DNA of 64,000 bases from Hippopus hippopus (taxonomy: Eukaryota > Mollusca > Bivalvia > Cardiida > Cardiidae). This document shows positions 1 to 11,586 of the stretch, one piece after another. The translations under genes and the position numbers were made by a program. Location of the stretch: assembly GCA_946811185.2 (NCBI GenBank), contig OX328112.1, positions 31,837,562 through 31,901,561 of the forward strand. Direction: 5' to 3'. The notes below the pieces were generated by a model. It ran no database searches, was not told where the DNA came from, and was given only the letters and a program-made list of their open reading frames with translations. The first letter of the stretch is position 1, and every line of letters starts with the position of its first letter.

Positions 1-317
1 ATGCCACTGGTTATTTTCCAGCATATAACAAGATCTTCATAAATTGCTCAGCGTTAAAAGAGCAATGGATACTGACCATTGCGGATCCCCGGACAGATCT
101 TGGCCGAGCTCGGACTCCAAGCAGTGAACCCTTGATTAAAGCTTGTGTCACCCACTGAGCGACTAGGCTCGATGTTGATAATGAATTTAAATTTCTCTAA
201 TTTGTGATGAAAGGGCTTTAACCCTTATCCTGCTAAATAACTAAAATGAAATTCGATAGTAAAAACCCAAATATTGCTATTTCAAAGTCATGCTTTGGAA
301 AATAATATCTCCTTATC

Positions 318-384
318 GGACAGTGTAGATACAAGATCAGACTGCACGTTCTGTGCAGTCTGATCTTGATGTACACTGTCAGCA
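318..384. repeat. Family A hairpin repeat (representative copy)
   Basis: This is an imperfect palindrome of about 67 bp. The arms are built on GATCAGACTGCAC and its complement and are bordered by GGACAGTGTAGAT / ACACTGTC. Related copies occur at 2721-2795, 3143-3210, 26206-26277, 30674-30741, 34667-34734, 58841-58897, 59244-59311 and 63892-63949, with fragments near 536, 28866, 37500, 42280, 53810, 55150 and 58018. Several copies share flanking sequence (GCTGCTAAGC on one side, GGAGATAT on the other), so the palindrome is probably the core of a longer non-autonomous element. Confidence 0.75.
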
Positions 385-1394
385 AAAGGTCAGTGAGTAA
401 CGCTTAGCAGCTTGACGGTTAAAGTAATAAGCTAATTGGTTTCAGATCAATCTTGATAAATATTTAGATTTCTCTCTGTAACGTGAAGGCAATTCAACCC
501 TTGCGTTGCTAAGCGCGACTCGAGGACCTTTTGCGGACAGTGTAGATCAAGATTAGACTGCACAGTTCTTAAGAATGTTTGTTGAATGCGGACCCTAGCT
601 ATATTAAAGCATTTGCGGACGACGAAGCTGGTGTGGCTCAAACGGCCATTTTTTCCCCCATTGAAAGGGTAGAAAATAGAGGACCTTACATGAGTGTTTA
701 TGTATAACCATTTTTATTAAACGAGTTGACTAAAAAACGTCAAATACATTGTAGTCAACGAGTTTGATAAAAATGATAATACATAAACACGAATGTAAGA
801 TTCTATTTATCGCATAAAAGTATTGACAGATAAAAAATATCCTTCCTCATCACCTCTTTCCAATAAACCGTTTATGGTTCATGTTCATAATTGTAGTTGG
901 TTTCAAATGTGTTAATACACAAGTAGGTAGCTCCATGACATTTACACCGAAAGTAGAATAAAACAGTCTATAGAGGGGGTAAGTGCAACTAATTCAGCAA
1001 TTTCGCTGTTTTTTTAAAAAAAAAAAAAACTTTCGCTGTATTTCTTGCTTTTTATTAAACATGAATATCAAAAACTGTCCACGCACATACCCCTTAGCAA
1101 CAATGACGTCATTTTTCCGCGAAACGGCGTAGTAGTACAAATTTCGGCATTTACTGTGGTTGGTTTCTCAAGCTTCACGCGCTCATGACTGAAAACTGAT
1201 CAGAACCGGAACCCAAAAAACGATAATACACTAGTGTGTTATCAAAAAAATAAGTCATAGGTTTAATACACTGCCGGGAAGGTATTATGTGATAAATATG
1301 TGGTAAAAAGTAATTAATATTGACATTAGCAACTTTAGACTCGACCAAATTTAAAGGATTTGCAGACAACAAATTAAATGTGTCCAAAATGATG

Positions 1395-1625
1395 GATTAG
1401 TTGTTTGGATGGTGTATTACGCCGCTTTAAACATTATTTCAGTCATATCACGGCGACAGCTCACATATTCATGTGTTTCCTGGGTTTTACCAGTGCTAGG
1501 CTAGGGCTCTGAGGTGTCTTGCCCAAGGACACTCCAACGAAAAACCTAGTGGATCCAGTGCGGCTTGCGCTCTGGGCCTCCAGGTTACGAGTCCCACACT
1601 TTTCCACCGAGCTACACAGGTCCCC
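1395..1625 (-). repeat. SINE copy with degenerate tRNA-like head, reverse strand
   Basis: Read on the minus strand it starts with a decayed pol III B-box-like region (near 1600) and ends in the GGCG-TTAAA type tail seen in the copies at 38285, 40098, 46477 and 50602. It is clearly degenerate, so I regard it as an old insertion. Confidence 0.6.
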
Positions 1626-3335
1626 TCAAATGATCGGATTTGGCTTTGAATAGGCTAGGAAAGAATCGTTGGAAAAGGAGAAAATGTTGTTCATCAGAAT
1701 TTTTTTTTCAATTTTCCCAAAATGTTGCCAGAAGTATATGAACCATGCTCTGTGAAAAGGGGGCTTAGTACATCTGCACAAAGTATCGACTAATGTCAGC
1801 CTTCGCAGTCGACGTAGGCTGACGTTGTCGAAACGTTTTGCTATTTGTAAATTTTCCATTTGTAGAAGGACCATTCTACCACAGAATGCAGAGAAAAAGT
1901 GATCGTTTTGCGAAGGATTAAAGCAATATCTTATTTCCTGACACACCACAAAATCAATTCCACAAGAAAAGAGTGTAATAAGCATGTGCATGTATGACAA
2001 AAACACAAGACTATTGCGTGCGTTCCAATGAAGGGAACTTGATACCAATGTGTTTCAGCGTAGCTGAATGCGCTAGCTCTTGACTTATTTCTTGGTAATT
2101 TTAAATTCGAATAAATAAACAGAAATTTGCGATTGGTCAAAACTGCTGACATGCTTATTCTGTGGGCCGTTGTTGGCCTATTTGCGGGCAAACTTACGAC
2201 GCCTATCTATTTATGATCTGTTTCTTGTTTATACGTCAAATGATGTTATAGTAGCTTTCCTGGAGCTTGTATTTACTTCCATCCACAGCTTTTAAAAGTT
2301 TTGTATCTCTCTTGACCAGAGTCATAATTTTTCTTACGCAGCAAGAAGTAAATACATGCATAAGGAAATGCATTAGAAGCGGGGGGTGCAGTGATGTAGC
2401 CGTGGAGGGTCAATCTCTGTTACCAGACGTTCCGTATTCGATTCCATGAGAGGTGGGGTCAACTTTTGAATTATCCATATCACAACTCGAATACTGTGAA
2501 GGGTTCCAAGGAAGAAATCATGAAGAGTAGTTTTAAAAACATTTTAAAGCCTCTTTAAAAATCGACGAAAATACTAGGTTAAAAATAAATCCCACAAATA
2601 ACGAACCTGCATCAGATTGCTTTACTTAACTCTTTCGGCGCCAAATATAGAAGCTCGACCTATATCAAAGGCTTAAAATACAGTTTACTGAATAGAATTT
2701 TCTCTTGCTGACTCAGTTAAACAAGCGGACGGCATAGATCCAAGATCAGATTGTACATTTTGTGCAGTCTTGTCTTGATCTATGCCTACCGTTTAAGTTC
2801 TTGTTTTCACTTCTAGAGCTGAGAGGGTTATTATAAGAAAAAAAGTGTTTGAAAAAGGAGCAACTGTTTCTATAAAGCAATGGCCCCTTTTTCCAACTTT
2901 TTTTTTCCAAAAATCATTCAAGAAAGACCATTTTCTTTCATTAAAGTGTTCTTCATGTTCATGCTTTGTGTGTCCACTTCCGGTACAGCTATGTCAAACA
3001 TCTGCAAACATGTACAAAGTAGCCTACACGTGCTACGATTTTAATTGATACGTTATTTATGATTCACCTAGTAACTGCAGTAATAAGTCTTTATTGAATC
3101 TCCTTTACCCTTAGGCTGCTAAGCGCGAGTCACTGACCCCTTGCGGACAGTGTAGATCAAGATCAGACTGCACAGAACTTGCAGTCTGACCTTGGATCAA
3201 CACTGTCCGATTAGGAGATATTTTTCACTCAAAAATACCTTTGAAATAGCAAAGTTTGGGTTTTACAATCGGTTTGAAAGTTTCATATCATTTATTTAGC
3301 AGTATAAGGGTTAAGAGAGTTTAATGCTGCGGTAT

Positions 3336-3820
3336 AGAGGATATTTGTTTTTTACTGTGAAAGATCGAAATTTATTTCATCTCGTGAACATCATCGATAA
3401 TATTTTCACTCGGTGAAAATATTACCGATGATGTTCAGGAGATGAACTAGATTTCGATCTTTCACCGAAAAAAACAAATATTCTATTTATTTCATGCTTT
3501 TAACCCTTTCTGGGGGCAACTTAATCAAAATCCAGTACAGTTCTATCGGTTATTCCCCCTGGCGTTCACCATCCGTATAGCAACGCATTTTAATATTACG
3601 TCAAGCGCGAGAAATGTAAGGTAGATTACGTCAAATTTCCATCTGGTTGTGGGGCACGCGCATTTTACTTAGGTAACTAGTGCGCGGGAACAACTGTTTC
3701 CGCCTTCAATTGAAGAGTTAGAATATGAAAATCGGTATTTTCACTGGTCGTAACTATGAAATATCGAAAAATAGTTCACCGATATTTCTCAATAACCTAC
3801 AGGAAAGCATGAAATAAAAG
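3336..3820. mobile_element. Family D non-autonomous DNA element, copy 1
   Basis: This repeat of about 485 bp carries an internal hairpin (3365-3450, around GATGATGTTCA) and ends in a CATGAAATAAA motif. Three further copies are visible: 23992-24445 in opposite orientation, 26665-27310 (degenerate) and 57219-57648. All share blocks such as TCGATCTTTCACCG, CAAAATCCAGTACAG and GGTAACTAGTGCGCG. It has no coding capacity, so it is probably a MITE-like element. Confidence 0.7.
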
Positions 3821-4210
3821 GGAGGTATTCAGATTTTGTCAACACTTTGAATAAAATCATTCCTATTTCCGTTTACATTCTCTTTTTCATGTACATGTAT
3901 TAAGTCCACATTACAACGGTTTCCATACACTAACTTGTTGGTTACAGCCCTTTTATATCGGCTCGTTTGTGCCTGGAGAACCATCCTTAACGTATGGAAG
4001 TAGTGTGAGGACCAAAGTTGAATTCTTTACCAAGCGATCCTAGCTTTACGACCCTGAAGACAGAAAACTGTGAAAACTTTCTTTGAAAAAGAACAGGTGG
4101 GTACCAACATTCTCTAATTTCCAAAAATATTTCTACAGCTTCAATGGCAAATACCGTCATGTAGGCCACTGTTAATCTTTCGTCTGGAAATGCTTTTACC
4201 ATAAACAAAT

Positions 4211-5153
4211 CTAAAATTTTGTCGTCTCGTAATGAGGTAAGGATGAAGTCTTTTCTAAGTGATTGCCTCCGTTTACGCTATCATGGTGGACTGTATCTAA
4301 GCACGGTAACGAGCGAGCATGAAAGTTTACATTTCCTTTAGAATCTCTATGCACTAATTCTTCGTAATCTGTCTTAGAGTTTTCTCTCAGTGTTAGTCGG
4401 TCATAGAAAGCGTTTGGTTTTGTTGAAACTGTCATTGAGTCTGCAGATGTTGACGTCGAAGAAGCTTTGCGTTTTCTTTGTACGTAAACCCTTGGTTTTG
4501 GTATACCAGCATCCAAGTAATAATCATTTTGATTGGCTATTATTCCATCTTCGGATATGGAATCTTCAACAGCTTCATATAGATTAAAATCACTTTCTGC
4601 AGGCCTTTGAATATCTATAGACGTGTCTCTGTTATTATCATGTCGCTGATTACTATGTATAAAATCACTTAGATATGAGCTTTGGTGATTGTGAAATTTG
4701 ACGAGGTCTTCCTGTGGATTCAGAAAGAGAATTTTTGATCTTTGCGATTTCGGAGATCTCTTCTGTTTTTTACGTCGTTTCTTGTCTTTAACAGGCGACT
4801 TGTATAATATTTTTAACTTTGTCGTTGTCGGTGTGATATTTGAATCATTTACATTTGCTTCTTCGACTCTACTGTTCTCATGAAATTCATCAATGTATGG
4901 TATATCTTGTGCATCACTGCCCTCTTCAGCTCCCTCGTGTCTTTCGGTGTTTCCTGTTGTGGTATATAATCCTTGGTAAGAAAATCTAGTCACGGGTTCT
5001 TTGTGAATTTCAGCGTGTGTGCTTTGGAGGTTATAGATTGTTTTAGGCCTGGGGAAGCCCCTAGACGTTTGACCAACTACTGGAGGAATAGCCTCAAAAT
5101 CTAGCTTGTCCATGTTGGGGAATGTTGGGTAATGAGTATTCGTCATGACAGAC
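4211..5153 (-). CDS. Last coding exon of a host transmembrane-protein gene (cytoplasmic tail)
   Basis: On the minus strand the exon follows an acceptor (…TTGAACAG, exon begins at 5153) and runs open to a stop at 4211-4213, about 313 residues. The preceding exon (6850-7067) ends with two bases of a codon and this one supplies the third, an Arg at the junction, so the phases agree. The product is hydrophilic and low in complexity. It has a strongly basic cluster (KDKKRRKKQKRSPK) about 120 residues in, many Ser/Thr/Asn and Tyr residues, and no recognisable domain. Following a membrane-spanning exon, it is most simply a long cytoplasmic tail. I do not recognise the family. Codon use is unlike the surrounding AT-rich intron, supporting a real exon. 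The 5' exons must lie beyond the Polinton, to the right. Confidence 0.7.
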
Positions 5154-6104
5154 CTGTTCAATGAGAAAGTTGTTATGAAAGTATCAATCAAAAGCATAAA
5201 ACTGTATATTTTTTAACTTAACCTGCCTTGATACATTCCAAATCCTTCTTTAAAATAGCAAAACGCGCTCTGTGTGTAACTTACGCTAAGGTCTTACAAT
5301 AGATTAAAAGAGAGAAAGATAAAGATATATAACTTCAATAGATTTGCGCCATATGCTCTGGTTAGCTCCACTGGCCGAAGGCCAGCGAGCTTATGTCTTG
5401 GGCCGGTGTCCGTCGTGCGTCCGTGTGTGCGTGCGTCCGTCCGTCCGTGCGTTCGTTAACTTTTATTTCAAACATCTTCTTCTCTGAAACTACCCATCCA
5501 ATTTTGATGAAACTTCACAGAATTGATCCTGCCATGGTCCTCTTTAGAATTTCTTAAAAGAATTTGATTCTTTCAAAAACTCTGGTTGCCATGGCAACAA
5601 AACTGAAAAATAATGAAAATCTTTGAAAAATCTTCTTGTCTGAAATCATAAGGCCCAGGGCTACCAAATTTTTCATGTAGCTTATCTACTAGACCTCTAC
5701 CAAATTTCTAAATATTATAGCCATGGAGTCAAAATTGGCCCCGCGCCAGGGGTCACAAATTTAACATGGGCTTATATAGTGCCTTAAATTTACATAGTGA
5801 TCAAGGGAAAAAACTCATCTTATAAGAGATTTATAGTTTGTAATCATTTGTCTGCCTTGATTTTGAAACTGCACTTTTTCATTATTGGGTATTCAGGATT
5901 TTTGGACAGAAAATGTTCAGTTCTCATGGCCAGTGATTTATTTTGATGCTTATGGTTTTCCTCAGATGTGGAATATTTAACATAAAGTAAGGTTTCTATC
6001 ATTCAGTTTTTTGTTCCAGAACTTTGCCGTTCATGCCATTTAAAAGTCCTGCATGTATTCACTGACATTATCTTGACATTTGAAAAAGATGTGACTTTTT
6101 CCTC

Positions 6105-6146
<42 letters not shown>

Positions 6147-6849
6147 GGGGGGGGTATTTTTTTATGTAATTTTGTAATTTTAGACTCACACACTTTTATG
6201 GTGTTTCTTATGATACATTTATTTTACTCTATATGAAACGACAGTGTTTTTGACTGGACCAATGTTAAAAGCCAGCAAATTGAATGTAGCTTAAACCCTT
6301 ATTTCTGTCTTTAATAGGGTAGGAAACATCGTGGGAAAAGGAGAATGCTGGTTGACAACATTTTCTCCTTTTCCCACAGTTTTCTCAAAAGCCTTCTCTA
6401 ACAGGTTCATTAAATCTCAGAATTGTGTGTCGAAAGGTTAAAAGCCAGTGGAGCGATACAGGGCCATCATGGCCCTCTTGTTTTAACCTCCAATGACACG
6501 GATAAAGAGGTAAATAGCCGTTCGAACACTTATGGGTAGGTATATTTAAGTATCTTTATCTCAAAAGCAAATGAGTTACTACTACTGTCCTGGTTGTATT
6601 CAAACGAAATTGAAGCAAAAACCTCTTAGACAAAATAAAAAGATTAATCAATAAGAAACATTTAATAAGTATACCAAACAATTTCGTAACAATTTTAAGG
6701 CTATTTTAACTCGATTATCTTTTTAAAAGTCATATAATGTAGCTCAATGTTTAGACTGATGGGTTCTATCTAGCCTGATCTTGATCTGCTATTGTGCTAT
6801 TATATAGCTTATGTCACGTCTACATTAAGACTTGATGTTAAGTACATAC
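5154..6849 (-). other. Host intron between the two exons, containing a repeat
   Basis: This interval separates the in-phase donor (AAG|GTATGT at 6850/6849) and acceptor (5154/5153) of the leftward host gene. Most of it is the family E repeat copy at about 5358-6485. A family B hairpin (6319-6395) lies inside that copy. No other gene is seen. Confidence 0.65.
5358..6485 (+). repeat. Family E repeat (CCGTCCGT-headed), copy 1
   Basis: It begins near TGGCCGAAGGCCAGCGAGC, has a CpG-rich CGTCCGT block at about 5408-5455, an AAACTCTGGTTGCCATGG segment, and ends near GGGCCATCATGGCCCTCTTG. Related copies are at 43096-44566, 45330-45915 (reverse) and 56232-56537 (reverse). Short open frames inside copies are by-products. 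A run of 35 T residues (6111-6145) followed by a G run sits inside this copy. Confidence 0.65.
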
Positions 6850-7067
6850 CTTGCGCGTGTCACTTTCAAATCGTTGTAGTCGCAATCTGGAAGTAGTTCT
6901 TTAAACTTTTTTATGTATTCTTCCTCACGATCTCTTTTCTTGCGGAGGCGTCTGTGATACCGATAGAAGGAAACAAACAAAAATGTAAGCAGTCCCAACG
7001 CTGTGATTATTGTAAAGAGCCAGCTTGTAACAGGTTTGTATTCATCTCTACCATCGTCACTTACTAA
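6850..7067 (-). CDS. Host exon encoding a single transmembrane segment
   Basis: The minus-strand exon is bounded by a strong acceptor (polypyrimidine tract then TTTTCAG, exon from 7067) and a strong donor (AAG|GTATGT after 6850). Its 218 bases encode a short acidic stretch (VSDDGRDEYKPVTSW), then one hydrophobic helix of about 20 residues (core IITALGLLTFLFVSF). A basic stop-transfer cluster (YRYHRRLRKKRDREEE) follows, then a charged juxtamembrane region. It starts in phase 0 and ends in phase 2, which fits the exon at 4211-5153. This looks like the membrane-exit exon of a type I protein whose ectodomain is encoded upstream. A Polinton has inserted 31 bases upstream of the acceptor, so the intron now contains the whole 16.4-kb element. 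The product family is not recognised. Confidence 0.75.
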
Positions 7068-7098
7068 CTGAAAAGAGAGAGAATCATTTGGTAAGATG

Positions 7099-7104
7099 AT
7101 TGAG
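7099..7104. repeat. Left target-site duplication ATTGAG
   Basis: ATTGAG immediately precedes the first base of the Polinton and recurs immediately after its last base (23536-23541). A 6-bp duplication is the signature of Polinton/Maverick integration. Confidence 0.95.
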
Positions 7105-7597
7105 AGTAGATATAAAGAGAGAGAGCTGGGATTAGCCCACTCATTCACCCATCTAAATCCAAATAAAAAATCCAACCATCCCCCTGGCTAACTCTCAAAC
7201 CCAACCATCTCTCTGATCTAAATCCAACCATCCCCCTCCTCAAATCCAAACCCATCCACCCCCCTGCTTAAATCCAATTTCAACCACCTCCCTCCTCAAA
7301 TCTAACCCTAACCATTTCCCTCCTCAAAACTACACCCAAGCGATCTGTATTTTTAGCCCATATAGCTATATGAGCTAAATTCCCTAGCTGTGATAAATCT
7401 AAATCCAACCGCGTCTATGGTTATGTATCTAAACAACATCCTAGTTAACGCGTCTCATATTTACATTCATATAGCTATATGAGCGAAATTACAGCATTTT
7501 TACTCTGTCATGTGATATATATTCTGCCCTATACGTAGTAAACTTTCTAAGATCTGCGTCTTTATCTTAGTGTGTCCCCAAGCTAATGTACCGATAT
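7105..7597 (+). repeat. Left terminal inverted repeat (493 bp)
   Basis: It is the inverted copy of 22982-23535. By eye I count about 8 substitutions and one 61-bp length difference around position 7217. The outer 110 bases match perfectly. The middle part (about 7160-7330) is made of C-rich imperfect repeats of the type AAATCCAACCATCCCCCT. Two copies of the palindrome CATATAGCTATATGAGC follow further in. The innermost 98 bases encode the C terminus of the polymerase. Confidence 0.95.
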
Positions 7598-10500
7598 TGT
7601 TCCCGAGGATATAGCGTTTATCGTCGTTTCCGCTCAAGGCGACTTTATTCACCTCTTCAGTATACAACTCATGATTATGACTTCTAATAACTACCATTCT
7701 CCTTAATTGTGTCTTATTTTCAAACAAACACTCTTTATAATGATCATGTTTAATAAATGCTTTTACTACATGCTTTTTAATTCCCTTACATTTTTTACTT
7801 TCCTCCTCATCATCACACATTTTATAAGAGTATAGTTTAGACCTGAGGCCCACAAACTCCTAAATAATCTTACCACTGGTTTCATCTTTAAACATACCCA
7901 CAACTTTCTTATTTAATCCTGTGGGAATACCTGAAGGATGATCGGGCGGATAATCACTTGTATCAAACCAATCTCTAACATCATCGCTAATATCCTTATA
8001 AAAATCTTCTGTTTCTATTTCATACATTAAGCTATCTGTATCAGTGAAAAGAAGTTTAACTTTTTCACCATATTTATCTTTAATATAATTATAATGAAAG
8101 TTATACATTAATACCTTACTTAAATCTAAAATACACATCCCTGCATAAATAGGTTTATTAAAATATAAACGTGGTTTTTTCATTTGAATTATACATAAAT
8201 TTTCATCAAGGGTGGTTATATCGTAATAGTTTGGTTTAGCGGTTAATTTTTCTGCTTTTTCTTTGGTACTAACTAATCTTATATCTACTCTATTTCTAAT
8301 ATTTTCCATAGTTTTACCAAATACAGAATTATTCATAAGTTTAAAGAAATCCTTTTCAAATGCGGTTTTAGCTTTTGCTCTTAGTCTAGTATTTTTATCG
8401 ATATAAGGTTTTAACCGTTCACTCTCATCAAAAGTTAACCCTCTATGAATCTTTTTAAGCTTTAGACCTAAACTTAAATATAACTTTAAATTTTCATAAT
8501 GTAATATATATTTATTTTTATTATATAAATTGGGTATAAGTTTCTCAACTTTACCAGTCTTTAATCTTTCGGGAGCTAATGGGAAGTCATTATGCAAATC
8601 ATGTAATTCTTTAGGATATTCTAAATCAACCTCTAATATACAAGGGTGACTCTACCAATTTTGTAAATCATTTTTATCCATCCATTTGAAATTACCTGTG
8701 GGGAGTTTTTGACACATTGCCCAGCCATAGAGATTATTCGCATCCAAATAATTAATAAATTTTGATGGTTCTTTTGGGTTATATTTTTTACCCATATATA
8801 AATTATTTGCTTTTGCAAATCGTTTAAAAATGGTTGAGATACCCCCTCTTATTCCGTTTTCAATAAATAAAATCATATCAGGGTCTGATAATAATTCTAA
8901 TTTTACTCCAGTAGTTTTTAACATTGCCTCCCACGCTAATCCCGGCGCTGTATAAAACCATGATGGGTCTAATCCATAATTATTAAAGCAAACATTCCTA
9001 AAATTTTCAAACAAATCCATCAACAGTAAAACATCAGTCTTATTATATAAGTCATGATAATCTTTAAAAGTTTTCATCTCAAAGGTTTTCCATACATTTA
9101 ATGCATGTTGATAATCCTCCTCCCCAATTCCACTATATTTAAGCTTTGAGTAAAATTCTCTTTGTTTGGGTAACTTTGTTTCCTCTTATTTACTAAGGTT
9201 ATCAAACCATTCATATGGAAATATACCCTTTTGAGAGACCAATTCAAGCTTTTCACCCTCAAAATATTTCATAAGATTAGTCTTGTCCTCCTTAGCTAGA
9301 GTGCTAGCTAATTCATCTAAACTTTTACCTAAAAAATTTAAACTATCAAGGAATCTAATCTTATGCGTTTTAATTTTCTTTATTTCTTTTTCCGTTTTCT
9401 TATCTTTAACAGTGTATTCTATTGGCACATTTTTAGACACGCTTATATATGTTTCCTTGTTTGTTGGTATACAACTCGTCTCACCGGGTGTACTCATTAA
9501 GTCTTTTATAAATAAATGAGCATCATACTTACTATAATTATGAAAAAATATGGGTGTAAAAGTAGGTCTTCTACATTTTAAATTACACGCACTGTGCGCG
9601 GTTCCCCTAAACTTTCCAGTATAATGGCAATGGTCTCTCACTTTTTTCATGCCATTACATTTTTAAAGCGGTTCTTTACATTCTGAACATATTTCCTCTT
9701 TATCTATCTTCTTCTCCTTTGTCTTTCTTTTACATTTTGAAAATGACTCCCCGCATATCCAGCAGTTTTTTGCTCTATCAAACTTTCTTTTATCATGAAG
9801 TTTAAAAATCATTTCCCTGGTTGGTATCCTATCTATTTCTCTTATAACATTTTCTAAATCCTCTATGAATTTCTTAGATGCATTTTCGCCAGAATATTGA
9901 AAAATCTTTGAAGGGTAAACATTTTCATAATGTGATTCAACATAAAAACAATATCCTGAAACGTTATGCTCATTAATTACTTTTGTCCCGCTGCCTTTCT
10001 TTTCGTTTTTCTTTTCTAATGTAGACTCCATATCTGCATAAATTGTAAAAGGGTGTCTCTGTTGTTTATAAAAATTCTGAAAAGATATCTTGGTACCCTT
10101 TTCAGATAAGTCTATTCTAAAGGCATCTTTTTCACCGCAATACTCTAAATGTTTATTTAGAGTTTCTTTTTTTTGAAAATGATTTAAACATCTTTCACAA
10201 ATATAAGTTTTACCGTTATGATCAGATATTTGTTTAGATAACAATCTACTCATATTTTTAATTAAACAATAATGTTTTTTACCATCCTTCTCAAGAAGTA
10301 AAAGATTAACATGATGTTCTCTTTTATAAACTTCTTTACTTAAACTAAGTGGATAAACACCAGTGGAATCATTATATCCATGAATTGATATGGACATAGA
10401 TGGGTTTAGGGTTTCAAATTTAATTCTATCCTGAAGGGAAACAGGGTAATTAATCCCTTCCATATTTATACTGTTTAAAAATGGCCTTAGTCTTTCGATT

Positions 10501-11516
10501 ATTTCAGGGTGTTCAATTGTTGGGTTCAAAGCTATAAGAATACAATATGCAAAACACATATGATCACTTCTATTTATTGGATTAATAACACTTTTTGTAT
10601 TTGCTATCTTAGAAGGAGTTGGGAGCCAAGAATTACCTCTTATTGGGTTATATGATACTGTGTGTAATCTTAAATCGATTATGTAAAGAACTTTATAATA
10701 ATCTTGTTTCATTTCCTCAGTTGCTATATCAACTAATATCTGTTCCCCCATTTCTTCATATATTTTATCCACATTATCCCCATCTAAATTAACAATTGGA
10801 AAACCAGAATCAAAATTCATCTCTTTTAAACTATTTTCAATAGAGTGTTTCATCATACACTTCATAATAAGTTTAACTTTCGTTTGGCGATTATTTCTCA
10901 TAACATTGGTTAATTTATCTTTTGCTAAATCAAGGAAATCAGCCGGCGTAAAAGCTCCTTTACCTTTTATAAAATATTCTTTGGTAAAACCTTTAAATGC
11001 TGATGGTCCTTCTATAATCTCTATTTTATCTTTATCCTTATATAACTCATCTATTTTTTCTTTTAAAGCTTTTATCCTAGGTGAAATATGTTTTGGAATT
11101 TTACCAATACTATCTAAATAGTTCATCAACTCCTCAGCTGCGGCTGTAGGTGGAGTTGGTACCGGGGGTGGTGTGTAAGGTGTTGGTGTTGGTGTGTAAG
11201 GTGTTGGTTTTAATACCGGGGCTTCAAAATTACCAATATCATAATCTAATATTGGCGCTCCCCGATTAAGTAAGCGGTCAATTAATTGCACTCTTCTAAG
11301 TGTAGAGTATCCTCTAATTCCTCGATTTTTAGCTTCTTGTTTTAAGTCTTTTACTGTGGACCTCCTGAACTGATCAGCAAGACTAGGAGGTGGAGGATTA
11401 CTTAGGCGCTCAATTAATTCAACTCTTCTAAGTCTAGAGTATCCTCGGATTCCTCTAGACTTGGCTAAATTTTTTAAACCTTGTAAGGTATATATAGTAT
11501 AATTAATATTCTCCAT
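7500..11516 (-). pseudogene. POLB: Polinton protein-primed family B DNA polymerase, four in-frame stops
   Basis: One continuous frame of 1,338 codons, long as usual for Polinton polymerases, holds all expected parts. Residues 10-39 and 53-83 are two SAP-like repeats (each with RGIRGYS), then a Pro/Thr-rich linker (about 100-125). A C2HC finger has ligands C440, C443, H456 and C460. Exo I is D495/E497. A zinc/HNH (endonuclease VII-like) insert spans about 585-645. Exo II is N660/D665 and Exo III Y824/D828. Motif A is YLDANNLYGWAM (D925), motif B KLMNNSVFGKTMEN (1059-1072) and motif C FTDTDS (D1159, D1161). Stops fall at codons 618 (TAA, 9663), 777 (TAA, 9186), 955 (TAG, 8652) and 1219 (TAG, 7860). 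No frameshift is seen, so every catalytic motif stays in one frame. The start directly follows a TATATATAAA stretch. The last ~32 codons lie in the left TIR. Role: protein-primed replication of the linear element. Confidence 0.93.
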
Positions 11517-11555
11517 TTTATATATATAAAATAAAAACTTAAGCTAATTTTACCA

Positions 11556-11586
11556 AATTTTATTATGACAATGTCATAATAAAATT
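11556..11586. terminator. Palindromic hairpin between POLB start and the SAP/NUMOD1 gene end
   Basis: A perfect 15-bp stem (AATTTTATTATGACA and its complement) with a one-base centre overlaps the stop codon of the upstream leftward gene (11585-11587). AATAAA appears within the arms. Position and form suggest transcript 3'-end formation. This is inferred. Confidence 0.5.

Larger units (their letters stand above)
1..3335. other. Host non-coding DNA with dispersed repeats
   Basis: I see no convincing gene here. The stretch holds hairpin repeats of family A at 318-384, 2721-2795 and 3143-3210, a decayed reverse-strand SINE at 1395-1625, and AT-rich unique sequence. Short open frames lack splice sites, codon bias or recognisable domains. 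Confidence 0.6.

Noticed and set aside
7160..7330. CRISPR-like array in the TIR
   Set aside because: Units are imperfect, contiguous and C-rich without distinct spacers; this is a minisatellite in a eukaryotic transposon.
7860..9665. Programmed stop-codon readthrough or a variant code in the polymerase
   Set aside because: Other genes in the same element have frameshifts, which readthrough cannot explain; decay is more likely. Kept only as a low-interest question.
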